From contig OX388345.1 in the NCBI GenBank assembly GCA_947579665.1, positions 65,091,454 through 65,155,453 of the forward strand: a stretch of 64,000 nucleotides of DNA, in the 5' to 3' direction. The notes below the pieces were generated by a model that saw nothing but the letters and a program-made list of their open reading frames with translations, made no database searches and was not told the origin of the DNA. This stretch comes from Sympetrum striolatum. Lineage: Eukaryota > Arthropoda > Insecta > Odonata > Libellulidae. Made by a program: the position numbers and the translations under genes. Of this stretch, positions 1 to 13,561 are shown piece by piece (the first letter of the stretch is position 1; every line of letters starts with the position of its first letter).

Positions 1-340
1 CGTCGCGACGCCGGCACACTGACTGAATGGCTGGATCCAGCGGTCGGAGGGTCGGCCGCCGTGCGAGATGTTGCCGAGGGGGGAGGAAGGGTGACTTTGG
101 TGGGGGTGGGAAGGAAAACGAGAGGGAGAACCGGTGTTACGCCTTTGGCCGGGGAGGAAGGTGTGTTGGGGCGACGGTGGCACTGCGGGTCGGTGCTGCG
201 GAGAGAAGAGGAACTGCTGAAATCTCGAAGAGGTTCCCGGTGCCTCCGTTGAAGCGCTGCGAGCAATGGGGAGCGTGGGAAAATTGGCGGGCTTTATCTT
301 CGTGGTCGAAATTGAGACTGGTTCGCGAGAGATATCTGCG
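1..340. other. GC/CpG-rich block at the left edge
   Basis: The first 340 bases are far richer in G+C and CpG than the following kilobases (GTCGCGACGCCGG, GTCGGCCGCCGTGCG). GGGCTTTATCTT appears twice (about 289 and 358). It may be the edge of a promoter or first exon of a gene outside the window. Short frames here look like by-products of composition. Confidence 0.3.
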
Positions 341-3340
341 CGAAATGTTCTACCTGGGCTTTATCTTGGAGATAAAAATTTGTAGGTAGTTTGCGCTCCG
401 GCATAAATTGAGATAGAGGATGATGCCCGTAAATCTGCGGGATGTTTACAAAGAAAAGGACTCGTTTACTTGCGATAAGATATTGTTTGACAAAGAAACT
501 TCCGAGGAGTCGCGCGACCGGCAAGCAGAGGGCAATGTTAAGATAATAATTTTCTGGAATGCAAAGAGGTACAAGTCAAAAAGGCATGTAACGCATTCGA
601 AGTCGGAACAGCATCTTTGTAAATTGTAAATTTTTAAGAGAATTGAGCTTACCAGGCTTATAGAATAAATGAGAAAGCTATACTTTACCCCAGTTAATTT
701 ATCAACATTATCATATTAGTAAAGATAGATTAATAAATTTTGAAACTTTCCGGTTTAGTAAATAAAGTAAATAAAAACGAAATCGAAATGATTTTCCTTT
801 CTTGAGTTCTTTCGGTCTTTCCCCGTGATTCCCTAAAATGATAGTAATAATTAATGAAAAAAGTGCTCCCAAATAAACTTCACTAATGAAGAATAAAGAA
901 CAAAAATTTCGAATCAAAGTTTTGATCAAAAGTTTTCCCTGCTTAACTTCTCTCGAGTTGTAAATTTTCTTTAATTTCCTAAAACTTCACTATGTTACTA
1001 GAAATTCTTCAAGGGTATAAAGGAATTTTTAAAGAAATTTCATGCAATGGTATGTCGAGCAATGGAACTAGAAATAAAGAATTTTCTTGAAAATATTGTT
1101 TCATCAGAAATTCAAGTACTAAATTCAATTTTACTATCTGATTTGAAGATAAACGAGTGCTTTGAATGAAAAACGAATATTTTAGGCAGAGAGAACAATG
1201 ATAATTTTTTATTACCGAATTATTCAGTGATTGTATATCAAAGTAATGCAAGACTGAGTGTAACGACTATCAGCAAATTCAGGTATTTTATATCCATACT
1301 GTTAATTTTTTATAAAATATATATACACTAATGAATAGATAAAATATAACAATAATTCGAGATGGGCAGTTATCAGCGTATTAATTTTCAATAAATGTGC
1401 CCATAAAATCAGAGGTTCCGCAGAATACTAATGCATGCGAAAGTTTGAAGAATCTCTCTGTCACTCGTAAGGTCATGCTTTCGAATGTTCGTCATGCTAA
1501 TCGATATCCATGAATCATTTTCATCGTGAAAACTTTCCATGAGTATGCAACAGATTGGGAGCAATCGATGAAACAACTTAATCTTCCGGTTTTTTAAGGT
1601 TCCGTTACACTGAAATATTAAATAATGACTAGTAATGCTTTACTTTGGGCATAAGCCCTACAAACCTATCGATTGGACGTGATTATGTTCTTAACCCTTT
1701 TCCCACGTCTTTCCTTGTCATTGCCAAGAAGAGATGCGAAGATGAGTATTATCTTTAAGGAAGAATTTACTTCGGAGATAAGTAACCATGGATCCGTCGT
1801 GTGGTCTGACAGGAAGCACGAGCTCGAAGGAATTTCCGCAAACCGCCATAAAGTACTTTAAACGTGAATTATGTTTGTCGTTCGCGGAAGAAAGCGGAAA
1901 GCGTAGGATGTTGTCCAATTTTCGGGCAATTAGCACCGTCAAAGTGCTCGACCTACAGCGAAGCTCCAAAAGATCTTGTGGCTTCCCTCGAGAGGCTGTT
2001 TGCGTCAACCCCATAATGAAGTCGGGCCTTAAAAGGATGGTTTCTGGTTAAGAATTATGTATGTACACTGAACTTAGCTGAATGCATAATGCATCCAAGA
2101 CCAAAATTTCCTGACAGTTGTAAGCACCCAGAAATTGTCAAAGAGTCGCACACCAAATCTATGATAATAGATTAAAAACCATGCTCATCGATAGTACAAA
2201 TGGATACTCATTAAGACAAGAATTGTTAGAATCCAAAACGGCTTATGATTAAAAACTTTAATTATAATGAATCACTCTGTACAACTGGGTAATCATATGC
2301 GGAATTGCAGATTTTTGAAAGCATATAATGACTCAGCAAACACAGACCTTTTTCAAAAATATGCACCCGACCGACATAATATGAGTGTCTTAGAAAATCC
2401 TTAGCCGAGAAAAAAGATATATGGGTGAAATGAATGCTCTAAGGAACAATCTGTATTACTGTTGATGCTAATTAACACAAGAAGTTTACACTTAAGGTAT
2501 AAAATGTCATTAAATTAAACCTAGTTCACATTATAATAAACAAATTATAAATTTTCCCTTTTGTAAACCGATAGATTACTCAGATATGTGTTTTTCAGTT
2601 GTTCATCTCCAGCAAACATAAAGAAATCAGTATCGTTAAACATTATTACTTGAAAAAGTTTAACTGTATGAAAATAGGATGTAATGTATGTATTAAAAAG
2701 GCTTTAAAAGTTTCTTTTTTTAAAGACTTATATTTACGAAAAAACAATTTGTCATGCGAAACTTGATGGTATTTTTCCACGATCATCTTTAAATAAAAAA
2801 CAAACTCCCTTTTCATCAATATGAAATTCTACACAACTGATGACCGGTCAACGAACGGTTCTGTCCACAAACAAATCGGTCAAGGGAAACGCTTTAGGGA
2901 TTTTTATGAGTTATATTACAAATTTTATGTTCGGGCAGCGAACACATAGGGAACACTCTTGGGCCAAACACAAGAAGCGAAGAAGGGTGTTTTAAAATCG
3001 CTGTTTTCATAATACGGGGTAGAAGAAGGAGAACCAATAGTGACTTCCGCCAGATCTTTTGAAGAAGATGAAAGATAGAAAGAACACGGTGTTAGAATGA
3101 CGCCCAACCTAGGTTAAGGCCAACATGCAATCATAATAATACGTCTTTATTCGGGTGAGATTAAGACAGAAAGTCCTCCCTTCTATGTAACTCATCGTCA
3201 TATATTGTACAACAGTCAATATAAAGTGATAATATGAGAAATATTTAGAAGAATTTTGGTTGTTAAAAACCTAATAGATTCTTTGGAAAATAATTACCCA
3301 CATCAGCAAAACAAAGTTAAGGAGAAATAATACTTACAAA
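341..3340. other. AT-rich non-coding stretch
   Basis: I see no supportable gene, RNA or repeat here. Short frames on both strands around 1718-2050 and 2925-3107 (one reading DLAEVTIGSPSSTPYY) lack matching splice sites or starts. Confidence 0.4.
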
Positions 3341-3466
3341 TACGAGGGTGGTCTGAAAAGCTTCCGACCCAAGATTTTTCAGAAATCTTCAGAAAATTTT
3401 CAGATATCTTCAGAAAACTCGTCGAGAAATTACGAAATGTCGGAAACTTTTCAGACGACCCATTCC
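3341..3466. mobile_element. Mariner-type MITE
   Basis: The left end TACGAGGGTGGTCTGAAAAG followed by CTTCCGACC is an inverted copy of the right end (read backwards, GGGTCGTCTGAAAAGTTTCCG, at about 3466-3441). The TA-flanked GAGGGT(G/C)GTCTGAAAAG(C/T)TTCCGA terminus is characteristic of mariner elements. At about 125 bp with no coding capacity, this is a short non-autonomous derivative. The interior has reiterated TCTTCAGAAAA and TTTTCAGATAT segments. Confidence 0.75.
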
Positions 3467-3625
3467 ATAAATAAACGCTGTACAAAAACCTACGATATAT
3501 GGGACCTTTTAAACGACGATGGTACTATTCACATCCGAAAAATGCAGAAGATATAACAAAAACAGTTTTACGGGTCAGTTGATCTCATACAGTGTATGCG
3601 TTATTTTAATTACATATTACTAGTA

Positions 3626-3668
3626 TAATCGATATGAGAAGGCGTGACTTCGTGGAAAGCCATTTGCA
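3626..3668. repeat. Dispersed motif TATAATCGATATG ... CGTGGAAAGCCAT
   Basis: This short segment recurs with few changes at 41374-41414 (both begin with the shared ATAATCGATATG), and its GGCGT(G/T)ACTT(C/T)GTGGAAAGCCAT part recurs at 22909-22931, with weaker copies at 51173-51194 and 49007-49030. In the 41.4 and 51.2 kb copies it lies just before a GAAACC fold-back, so it is probably part of the same dispersed element. Here the fold-back itself is missing. Confidence 0.55.
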
Positions 3669-6600
3669 GAACTTGCAGAATTACATTACTAGGTCCAGAG
3701 AGTTCCGAACTTATTTTCCCGAAAACTCCGAGCAGGAGAAATGCAAAATCTGGTGGTAGATAGACAGTTAGGTGGTAGGTAGCTGTACCCACAATATATG
3801 GCGGTATCTGCAACCAGAATTTTAAATTTCATTTACTCGGCGTATTCGTGGGAAAAATAAGTACGTGAACTTTGTGTACGTAGTAGCATACAAAATAATC
3901 CTAAAAACTCATAAAATATTTATTGATTTTTTGGGCCTTTGAGCCTATTTAATACAATTACCATTGAAGTTGATCATAAACCAATCTTCTATTAACGCTC
4001 AATTAGGGTACTGAACATATTCTTCGAAAGGCTTATATTCTTTATCCTATCACTCATTGAAGGTGGTGATGGTAAAACAACCTATTTCGGGAAATGAATT
4101 CATTTTCAATTTGCTTCGAAGGAATGAGTTTTACTTGCAAATAATTTCTGTATTTTAATAACAGTTAGCTGCATGACTTGAAGAGTGGGGTAAACTACCA
4201 GGAAGAAAAGAATGGGCGTTGAGTAGGAATCTTTGAATTTTTATGCAAATGACCTTACCGAAAGGTAGAACACTCATTTATGTATGTAATCAGTTAAAAC
4301 TGTTAACAGTTAGACGTCATAGAGTAAAATAGCCTTCGAGCTTATAAACTTTGAGAAAAACCAATACTTTTCCTGAATTATTATCATCTGGTGCAAGGTA
4401 TGAACATGAAACGACCATTATGATATTCAATTCCGATAAGATAGCGAATCGTGAAATTCTCCCTTTTTCCTTTACGGGTGAATATGCGGAAGTTGCGTCT
4501 TCGTGAAAATAAACTGGCCTTGAAACGAAACATGCTTCAGCTATCCTCAGCATGCTTCCTGTTTAATCTCTAGGGCACTATCATCCTCATCACCGTTATG
4601 AACTTTATTTAGAGGGATTACAACTACTAGCAGTTAATAACCGACGGGTGACCGATCTGATCGAACTTAACTGTATTTTATATGAGTACAGGTACGCCTT
4701 TTATCACTTGAACCTGAAAAACGTAGAAAATGCGGAAATACAAGTATTTTTATAATTCGCGAGAGATGCACTGCAAAAGGAAACTAATTTTAATAATTGG
4801 AAAAAGCCGCACGCGACGCCAAATATTTGTGAGGTCCTTAAGTTATGCGTTATAAAACATTTAACATTATAATGATATAATTATCATATCATAATACTAT
4901 AATAAAACATAATCACGGCATATTCTGGTCATGGCAGTAACCAACAAGAAAACGATTTTTATTGAGAGCGAGATTGAAACAATTTGTTCTCCTCTTGCTT
5001 AACCATTTGTCATTTTTGATGAAGGTTAGGGAGAAAGAAGCAATAAAACAGGAGGAAAAAAATACTGAGTGGAAAGTAAGCAAGATCAATAAGGGGGATA
5101 TAATACCTAAGAAACTACTGAAAGCAATAACTAAATTTAAATTTTAAAGAATTTCCACGAAAAATTAAAGGAATGACTAAGTCAAATATTCAAAAAAATT
5201 ATCAATTCCGTAAAATCGATACATTTTTTAATCACACTGTATAATTTTCTGTAGGACACTGTATGAAGTACTGCCTTCGCGAATTTTTGGAGGGAATTTC
5301 CTCCCGACCAGGGTGAATACCAGGCAGGAATTTTCATTTTTCTATTTAAACCTTGTAAGAATACCACTTGGCCTTTTGCCTATTTGAAGTCATAACATTT
5401 AATAAATAAATAAATAAAAATTCCTGTGTGTGCATGCCTTTCCGTGCAACTCAACCTTTCCCCCTTCAATTTAAACTCAAAGAAAACTATTTCTGAATTA
5501 TAAAGAAAAATCAACAATAAAGAGGAACTGAAAGAGCCAAAAACGGTGTGGAAATGTTTCCACACCAGAAGAACTTGAGCATTGATAAATATAAAATAGG
5601 CCAGGAGGATGAATAGACTGACTTAAATCATCTAGTGAACCGACTTAAATCATTAAAACCATATGTGGTTTTAAAAAGACGCCTAGGTTATTTTCGGAGG
5701 AAGCTATGCAAACAAAACTTTCCTCCGTTCCCAAACAAGATAAACAAGCCGCTGTTTCCATGAATGCCTCGAGAGGCTTGGGAAGTTCGCGGTTTGCGTC
5801 AATGGGTCACCGTCGGTGTCCCTTTCATAATTTCCGTCGCCCACAACACAGCCATTCTCCGAGAGTAATGCTGCTGCGCTTAAACGGAGGGAATTAAAAT
5901 TTACGATCTCGCGCATTCGTCTGTTCGTTAGCTTCAATTCTCAAGGGCGGACACAGGATACGAAGCAAAATTCCGATATTTACGACGATTCGGAAGGGCT
6001 ATACAAACCGTGTTTTCCATTCCAACGCAAAGTAGCGCTCTTTGCATTCACCGTTATATGCATCGGGTCTTCTCGTACTTCCGGAAGCCTTGTTAGCGCC
6101 TGCTCATTATGCCGCCTTTTCGACGACGCGGTGATGAATGGAGGCTTCAAATTGTGACAGCGATTCCGAATAGCCCGTAACGGGGTCTGAGGGATTCTTC
6201 GGGGTAATCTGCACTGATCTGGACCAGCTCAAATCCTTTCCCAACATCTTCTGGTCCAACCGAAAGCATAAACATCTTAGATATACGAGGGCTATGAGAT
6301 CATGCAACATCGTTGCAGTTTCGGAGAGGATTTTACTGTGCAGTGCTTCCTGGTGACAATTATGGTGTATCTGAAGTGCATTGTCCAGACTATCAGGTAA
6401 ATTTACTTCGCAATTACGCTACTTCAATAAAAATTAGAGAATCAAAAACATTAGTCACATAAGTTAGTGATTCAATTTACCATTTAAAATGAACAAAAAA
6501 TATCCATTACGTAGCGTTGATGGTTTCGATCTTCACTTGGCGGAATATCATTATAAAGATAAAAAAAGAATAATGGATCTAATATTTTAATGTACACACA

Positions 6601-7763
6601 ACCACAAATTACATACACTAACTAATCCATTATTCTTTTTAATATTTCCAAATATGTATTTTCTAATTTTTTTCATTCCACTTATGATTAAACCTAAGGT
6701 ATGCTGATCAAGAAAAGAATATTAGGCGATTAGAATGATAAGGAGTACAATTAGGAAAACCCCACAGGAAAACAGACACGGAATCAGTCTGTTGAAACAG
6801 GAATTTTAACTTGACGGGCGATTGCTTTAACCATCTACTCGTCTCCCAAATGGCGTGAGAGAACATTCTTCAAGATAACTCAAACATTAGAGCTACCCCC
6901 AACAAATGGAAGACCCGGTTTCGAGCTCCGGTCCTTTCCTTTTGGGTTATTTGATGAAGTTACAAACTATTCCAGTAAAAGATATTTAAAATTGACCACC
7001 TAATAGCTAATTTTATAAATATGTTGGAAAAATCAGCAATTTCGATAACTCGATGTTGACTTCGAATCAGAGTTCACACGAAGAATAAGAATTGGAAAAT
7101 TATATTTTCTAATGTATTTGAAACTGTGACTACTCGTAAACACAGTATTCGTATATAACCCAAAGTGACGGATTTGTTTGATTTCAGACTGATCTTTTCA
7201 ATTGATGAAGATACTAAAGTAGTGAAGAGAGAGTACTTAAGTGTAGTCTTGAAAAATACATATTCTGACGTATGTATGAAATAAAAGACCAAGAGGCACA
7301 TTCGAAACTTGAAAATGCATTTTTCTAATTGACTTAAATCCAAATTCTTGTAATGATTTGAAACGAGTCTCCATAGTTCGCGTTCATCTGTTTGACAGCT
7401 CATTTTGATCAACTAATACTGCTATTTAATAATTCCCAAAAGTGCTCAATATATCATACCCTTCTGGGGAGAAAATTCATTGTAATGTACATTAAACTAT
7501 TGTTTACCATGATGAGCATTAGAAAAGAAATTATCACAAGAAATTTAGGTAGTGCTATGATCCACAAAATGACTACATGTATTTGTGATGAATGCAAAGG
7601 AATTGAAGGTTTTTCAGATGAATTAGCAGAGAAATTGAAGGAATTTTTATCCTACGCATCTCTATCAGGGCCAAAAAGTAAAAGTTGGAGGATTTGGTTG
7701 AGGCGTAGATTATCACTAAGAATAAAAGTCACAGATTCAGGCGAGATGTGGAGGAAATTCATC
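3669..7763. other. AT-rich non-coding stretch with an (AATA)n tract
   Basis: The only defined features are an AATA microsatellite of about five units (5401-5419) and a slightly GC-richer island at 5690-6300 whose short frames do not join any splice pattern. The frame at 7392-7769 runs into the fold-back repeat and is not claimed. Confidence 0.4.
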
Positions 7764-7878
7764 ATGTAAAATGAAGGAAACAAGATGGGTTTCAACGGAG
7801 AAACAATTCTCCGTTGAAACCGGTAGCAAATTAAAAATCCTGTGGAAAAAGTACCATCCTGTTTCCTTCATTTTACAT
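7764..7878. mobile_element. Fold-back repeat (family with GAAACCGG core)
   Basis: The left arm (7764-7788, beginning ATGTAAAATGAAGGAAACAA) pairs with 7854-7878 at 24 of 25 positions. The inner arm GTTTCAACGGAGAA (7789-7802) pairs perfectly with 7807-7820. The right side carries 33 extra bases between its two arm segments (GGTAGCAAATTAAAAATC... and CTGTGGAAAAAGT). Its GTTGAAACCGG followed by an A-rich stretch and CTGTGGA resembles the 41.4-kb element. No coding capacity. Confidence 0.7.
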
Positions 7879-10390
7879 TATCACCGAGAAAAATAAAGGA
7901 AGTGCATCGAGCCAAGAGCGTAGCTTTTAAGGTTTAATTGCTCTTCCAAAATCTGGGTGAATTGTCGGTAAATTTATCACCGGCTTTGTTGCCAACAACC
8001 CTTCAACTCGCCTGCGTCATTCTAATTTCGTCCCATCTTCGGCCTTAGTCCGATGAACGCAAATACACTTTCCCCTAGGCAATATCACCATTTCCAATTA
8101 TCTTTGCCCACTAACAATCACAGTATTTTAGAAGACATTTTTTACTTTCAATACAAACATATTTGATTTACAAATTAGAATTACGCAATCTGAACATACT
8201 CTCAAGGATGAGGGATGTTTAGGAAGAATATTTACGAAGCCGCTATTGTTGGAACCTAAACCTGGATATTGGGGGAATTCCAACTTTTTTCAGGCACTCC
8301 TTGGTCCAAGGGTTAATGGACTGTCTTTTCTCACTTCCTTGATTATAAATAAGTGCCATTAAGAAAGCTGATATTCAATAACGCACTTGATCGAACATTG
8401 CAATACTTAACTTTGTCTTGTAATGATAAATTTTAAGGTAATGAATCTATGTTTCTCTTAATGTAAAAATGTTCCCTCCTGTGCTAAAAACATCTCTCAG
8501 GATATCTGGTGAAATAATTCGCCGTACTAATTAGATTTATAAGCGTTGGATGTATCTAAATTTAATATCAAAAGAAAAACCATTAGCAGGGTTCCGACCA
8601 GCAGTTCAGATCAGACCAGATTACAAAAGCTTACCTCTGAACCGTGAACTTAAACGTAAGTCAAAGCGACAACATTCTGTGTTTTTATTTCACTCCATTT
8701 GATATACTGCGCGGTAACTGATATCTTTGAAGGTATCCCGCAGTGGCGAGCAGCAATGAATCACTTCATCCTCAATTTGATCCCCAAATGATGCATCTTC
8801 AACGCTCTAACTAAATCTCAAAGGAAACTGTATCAAGAAAAGATATCAAACTCCATAGAAAAATCTATTTCAAACCCTAAATGATCCTGGATGGACTTAT
8901 TTACACCCGTGAAATCAAAACCAATAAAGATACGGGAACGATATTGATATACTTAATAATCCATGAATTTATTTATTTTGTAAAAAGTAACATATTTCAA
9001 TATAAACATAATTAATGCCGTCACAACAGCTTTCAGCTAAACAATTGAGCTTTTGAAAAAATATAACCCGATAATAACTTCAACTGACAATAAGCATCAA
9101 GCAAAAGAAAGTTACGAAGTTCAAAACATATTCAAGGAAACTACGTCAAAAAGAATAAGTAAAATTGTCGAAAGGGTTAACAACATTTTCTTTTCGTCAA
9201 TCATATTAATTTGTATTGCAGGTAAATTTTAATCATCTACGAACGTACTTGGTGAAATGTCGATACTTGACCATCGTTATTGATTTCTGCAAAGGCTTAA
9301 AAATTTAAAATATTTTTGAAAGAAAACAGGCATGATAATATGTTTTCTGTCGTCAGACTCCTGTGCTCCACGTGCCACCTACGTCAAACAGATTACGCTG
9401 ACAAATTCTCTCATGTCGTCTGCCTCCACCTACGCAGGCAGCGTTCCAAAACCACGAGACGTCTCCGTCTTGGTTCGAAATTTGAATTATCAAGCGTGAA
9501 TAAGATCGTTTTATAACACATCCCCCTTACTTTGGCTCCTTCTTATTTATCACACATTCTAAAGGTGGAAAATTTTTCAAGATCCTAACATTTTATTTAA
9601 AGTAATGCTTAAGTAGTACTGAAATATGTGACACTCTTTCTCTTGGTGCACTCCGCGTACTCGGATTCTTTTCTAACGCTCGTATTTTCTCTATCTTAAT
9701 GTCCAGAAATAAAAATTAACCGCAAATTTTAAAACAATTAGGAAGCTAAGGTTTTTAATCATCAATCATATATTACTTCTGCCATAGATTGCCATATCTA
9801 CCTGCCATAAAGCCTTGAGGAATAGCATATTTTTAATTTCGTATGCGATTTTCTAATCTATAAACAGATATAAAAATAACTCCGTCCTTGCAAATATTAC
9901 TGTTTATGAGAAAAGTATTTTTCTAGTGATTCATTAGAATGAAGTATCCTTCTAATCGTATATTAATATAATTTTAGCGAAATAAGATGCCTTTAATATA
10001 AATAGAATATCTTTCTGGCGAAAAAATCATTCATCAACCAAATTAACTAATTGTAGTACAGAAAACAGAAATATACGTGAAATTGGATCTAAACCAATAC
10101 TCTTTAAATTTCATACAACCTAATTTGCAAACTTGAACCATTACAATCCTAAAATTTGCGTTCAATCGCTCTGTAACCAACTGCTAAGATTAATTCTTGC
10201 ATTATCTTAAAACGAAGCACAGGAAAAGATGGAAGAGTGGCCGAAAAACAGGCATTTAAGGGTTCATCCACCTATAATTGGTGATGGTGAAATACGGACA
10301 TTATAAAGCCTTTCTGAGACACCAAAAAGACTCTCAACTGCGACGCATAGTTTAAATCCCCAAAAGGGAAAGTAGGATGATGAGACTTAC
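7879..10390. other. Non-coding stretch, probably intronic
   Basis: No exon could be supported. A GC-richer patch at 9350-9480 repeats CCACCTACG twice 70 bp apart, and CACGTG lies at about 9377. If the polyproline gene continues leftward, its next exon is missed here or lies further left. Confidence 0.35.
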
Positions 10391-10460
10391 CTTAGCTCCA
10401 GGAGGAGGGGGCGGGGGCGGGGGAGGACGTCCCGCTGCGTGCTCGCTTCCGGTGCCCTCC
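10391..10460 (-). CDS. 70-nt polyproline exon of the same unidentified gene
   Basis: The acceptor CCTCTTTTCAG (ending at 10461) and the donor AAG|GTAAGT (10390-10385) flank 70 nt. Joined to the exon at 13670-13562, it reads TEGTGSEHAAGR followed by nine prolines and GAK, ending at phase 0. It is strikingly GC-rich against its surroundings, as expected for CCN proline codons. Runs of prolines like this usually bind SH3, WW, EVH1 or profilin domains, as in formins, WASP/Ena-type proteins and scaffold proteins; which of these applies cannot be told here. The intron between the two exons is 3.1 kb. Further exons to the left could not be identified with confidence. Confidence 0.75.
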
Positions 10461-13400
10461 CTGAAAAGAGGAAGTTGAGATCATTACGCCTCACTCTTGT
10501 TTTGTTTCGCGAAAAATAATGATGAACGATGCGTGGGCATCTTAAGGATAGCCTCCTGAAGATCAAATTAGGGCTTGATTTATTCTTATGTAAATAATTT
10601 CGATATGAAGAATGCAACAAGAATGAGATGACAGACATCGCCACGAGCTATCTTGGTTCGTTATATTTATTACTTAAATTGCAAATAACATAATCTAGTG
10701 ATTACTCTGCTAAGCTGAAAGAATATTATTTATAAAACTTCTATAATATATCCATCAATCGTCAAGTACGTGTCGGAGGACCCTTGAAAAATATTAACAT
10801 ATCTTCTGTAAACTGATTATTAATTATTAAAAAAATGTTTTCTTAATTAGTATGAATTATGATGTTTTAGAATAAAGAATGTGATGTATGTGTACTGCTT
10901 CCATCAAACCAGAAAACCACGGTGATTATGATGTATCTAAGATATTTACTTGTAATTCCTGATTAGATACATATTTCATATAAAATTCACTAGTGGGAAT
11001 TATAAACATTCATGATGATTAAATAAATTATTACGGATTAAATGACTTTTAATAGTATATTAAATTTCGTAAGTTCTTTTTATCTTGCCTTTTGAATTAG
11101 TATTTCTATACTTATGAACCATCTCCATGTTTTTTAAAATAATGCGAATTGGAAATTATAAATTACTCAAAAATAAATATATGTGACCACACTTTATATA
11201 GAAAAAAATACTGTATAAGAAAATTTATAGTTACGTCGCGATAATTTGAGTTCTTGATACAAAAAGCTTTTAGCTACCTACTTTTGGCCTCTATTCAAAC
11301 AGTAACCTCAAATCAAACCAAAAATGTCCAAACAAAATAAATAATATTTCATAAGTTTTCTCAAAAGAATCTGAAAATTAAATCCTTCAATGTCCTTCCT
11401 AGATTTGCTAAGCGATGAAACTAGTTGAAATTTTGTAAGCGACTTCTCTCTACAAGGGACATTTTTCTCGAAATTACAAAAATGGAGTACTTATGTGCGA
11501 CCTAAGAAGGTAAAACGTGCAGGTATATCGAATACTAGATTGAATGTTTTTAATTTACGCGCCAATCGAAAACTTTAAATAATGATAAAGACAGAGATAA
11601 CGGGGGACCTTTTTTTAAAAAAAAGCATACCGAAATACTTTTTTTTGGAAATTAAAGCATTGTTTAATTTTTAGTTTCTTTCTAATCAATTAGTGTAAAA
11701 ATACAAAGCACCCAAAAAATATTTTTATTTTCGTTTAAAAGGTTACCAACCCAATATTCGACAACAAGTTCAGTTTTGAATGATGATTCAGATTCCTCTT
11801 GACTGTCCAAGTCCAAACCTCATTCACCCGTAAGTAATGCGTTCCGAAAATAGCCCCGAAAGATCAATTGATAAAATGGCCTGCCTATATATAAATCCCT
11901 GCGAGATTTCGCTCTTGCAAGTCCGAGAGGGAGTCATTGACGAGAGTCAACAAACGTGAGCATAGGAGTGATGCCCTAGGAAATGAATAATTCTTCCTTC
12001 GATGACGGCGAAAAAGATAAAAGGGCAAGGAGACGGCAGATTAATCTAAACTGGTGGCTGAAATTGAGGAACTGATGAAATGGCGTGCCACTTTGGCAAG
12101 ATTGAACGAGGAGCGATGACGTAAAAGAAGTCGCTCCATTTAGAGAAGATGCAACGAACGCGTTCCTCAAGGGGAGATACTTTACCACGAAAAGCATATT
12201 GAGGTGTTTATGCACCCCCGTAACTATAGAAAGAGCCAAAGCAATGTCCTGGAGGAAAAATGTTCAAGATAAATTCTCCTGAAGTATTCTTAAACGATTT
12301 ATTTAGTCCACAATCCTCTCTTGCTTTGAAGGAAAAGAAATTCATCGATACGTAGAAGCCTACGATGTGATAATACAAAGTAATATTTTTGTAATCCCAA
12401 GACACAGCTTCAATTATTTTTAATTTTCTTTGAAGAATATAGAAATTCATTCTTAAACAGGATTTAATGTTTATGTAAACAATTTGAGAAGAGAACGGTA
12501 ATTCTTAATTGAAGCATATTTTATAATAATTAGTATAGGAATATAAATTGAAAATGTAACAAACACTTTTGTGTATAAAGAAATACTACCCAATAATGTC
12601 TATAAATGCTCAATATGATGTAGCAAAACGTAAAAAGAATTCCTAAAACTGCCCCGTGAATTAAATTAAAAACTGGCATCGTAGACAAATTTTTCTTCAA
12701 GTGGATTAACGAAAGACTACTGAAAATAAACAACTGTGGTCTTCTTACGGAAAATATTCATAAATCAGCTTAAATTAATAAGAGTATCACCAAAAACATC
12801 TCTGAATAATACTTAAAAATGAGAACTTCCCCTGGAATGAAAATTAAATTTACTGAGGCATTTTTGCAAAATTACTCGACTTAAAACTCTACCGTATGTC
12901 ATGAAACTTTTTTCCTAGTAACCATCACAATTACGTTTAAAAATTAAAGTGGAGTGATAAACTGTTTTTTTTTCAAAGAAAAAATCGTCAGGCTTACAAA
13001 TGTAGGAAATTTAAACGCCGAAGTTTTAAGTCGAGTTAAATTAAGTATTCCGAGATAGATAGAGCTGAAGAAACTAAACTATTAAAGCCTTACTTGATCT
13101 GTATGAAAGTAAAACGAAGAAAATGAAGGGCCAAAACAGAAACAACGTTCTTTTTATTTGGATATATCATTAAGAACTTAGAATTAAGCTATCAAAAAAT
13201 ATTAAAATAGAGAAATGAAACTGTTGATACTGGTGATTCGAACGACAAATAATACCTTCATCGCTATGTAGAAGTTACACTATATTCAACGAATTTGAAA
13301 CTTTGTGTCCAAATCAGAACAGGCAGAGCCATCAGATCAGAAACTAACACTCAACCAAAAACTTGAACTGAGACAAAAGATATTCCTATATTCCTATTGA

Positions 13401-13561
13401 ATTGCAACTTTGAGATATTAAAGAGAATGGGTTTGCGAAGTTTCTCTTGAAACTTGCGAAGGCTAAACTTTCTACGAACAGAAAAGGCCTCTAAAAATTC
13501 AGCGATCGGTATTAAGCAAATCATATGCAATTTGGCGAGAAGAAACGGATTCGCAACTCAC
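10461..13561 (-). other. 3.1-kb intron between the two small exons
   Basis: The stretch starts with the donor at 13561 and ends with the acceptor at 10461 on the minus strand. It is AT-rich with homopolymer tracts. I see no other exon or clear transposon in it. Confidence 0.6.

Noticed and set aside
1718..2051. Overlapping frames of 98 and 87 codons on opposite strands
   Set aside because: No motif or splice evidence. The short CTCTCGAGG similarity to 5780 is too weak to call a repeat.
2925..3107. Minus-strand exon reading DLAEVTIGSPSSTPYY
   Set aside because: A second frame over the same interval is equally open, and no good donor follows.
7392..7769. 125-codon plus-strand protein (part reads DECKGIEGFSDELAEKLK)
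   Set aside because: The middle looks slightly protein-like, but the frame runs into a non-coding fold-back repeat and lacks splice support. It could be a relic, but I cannot support it.
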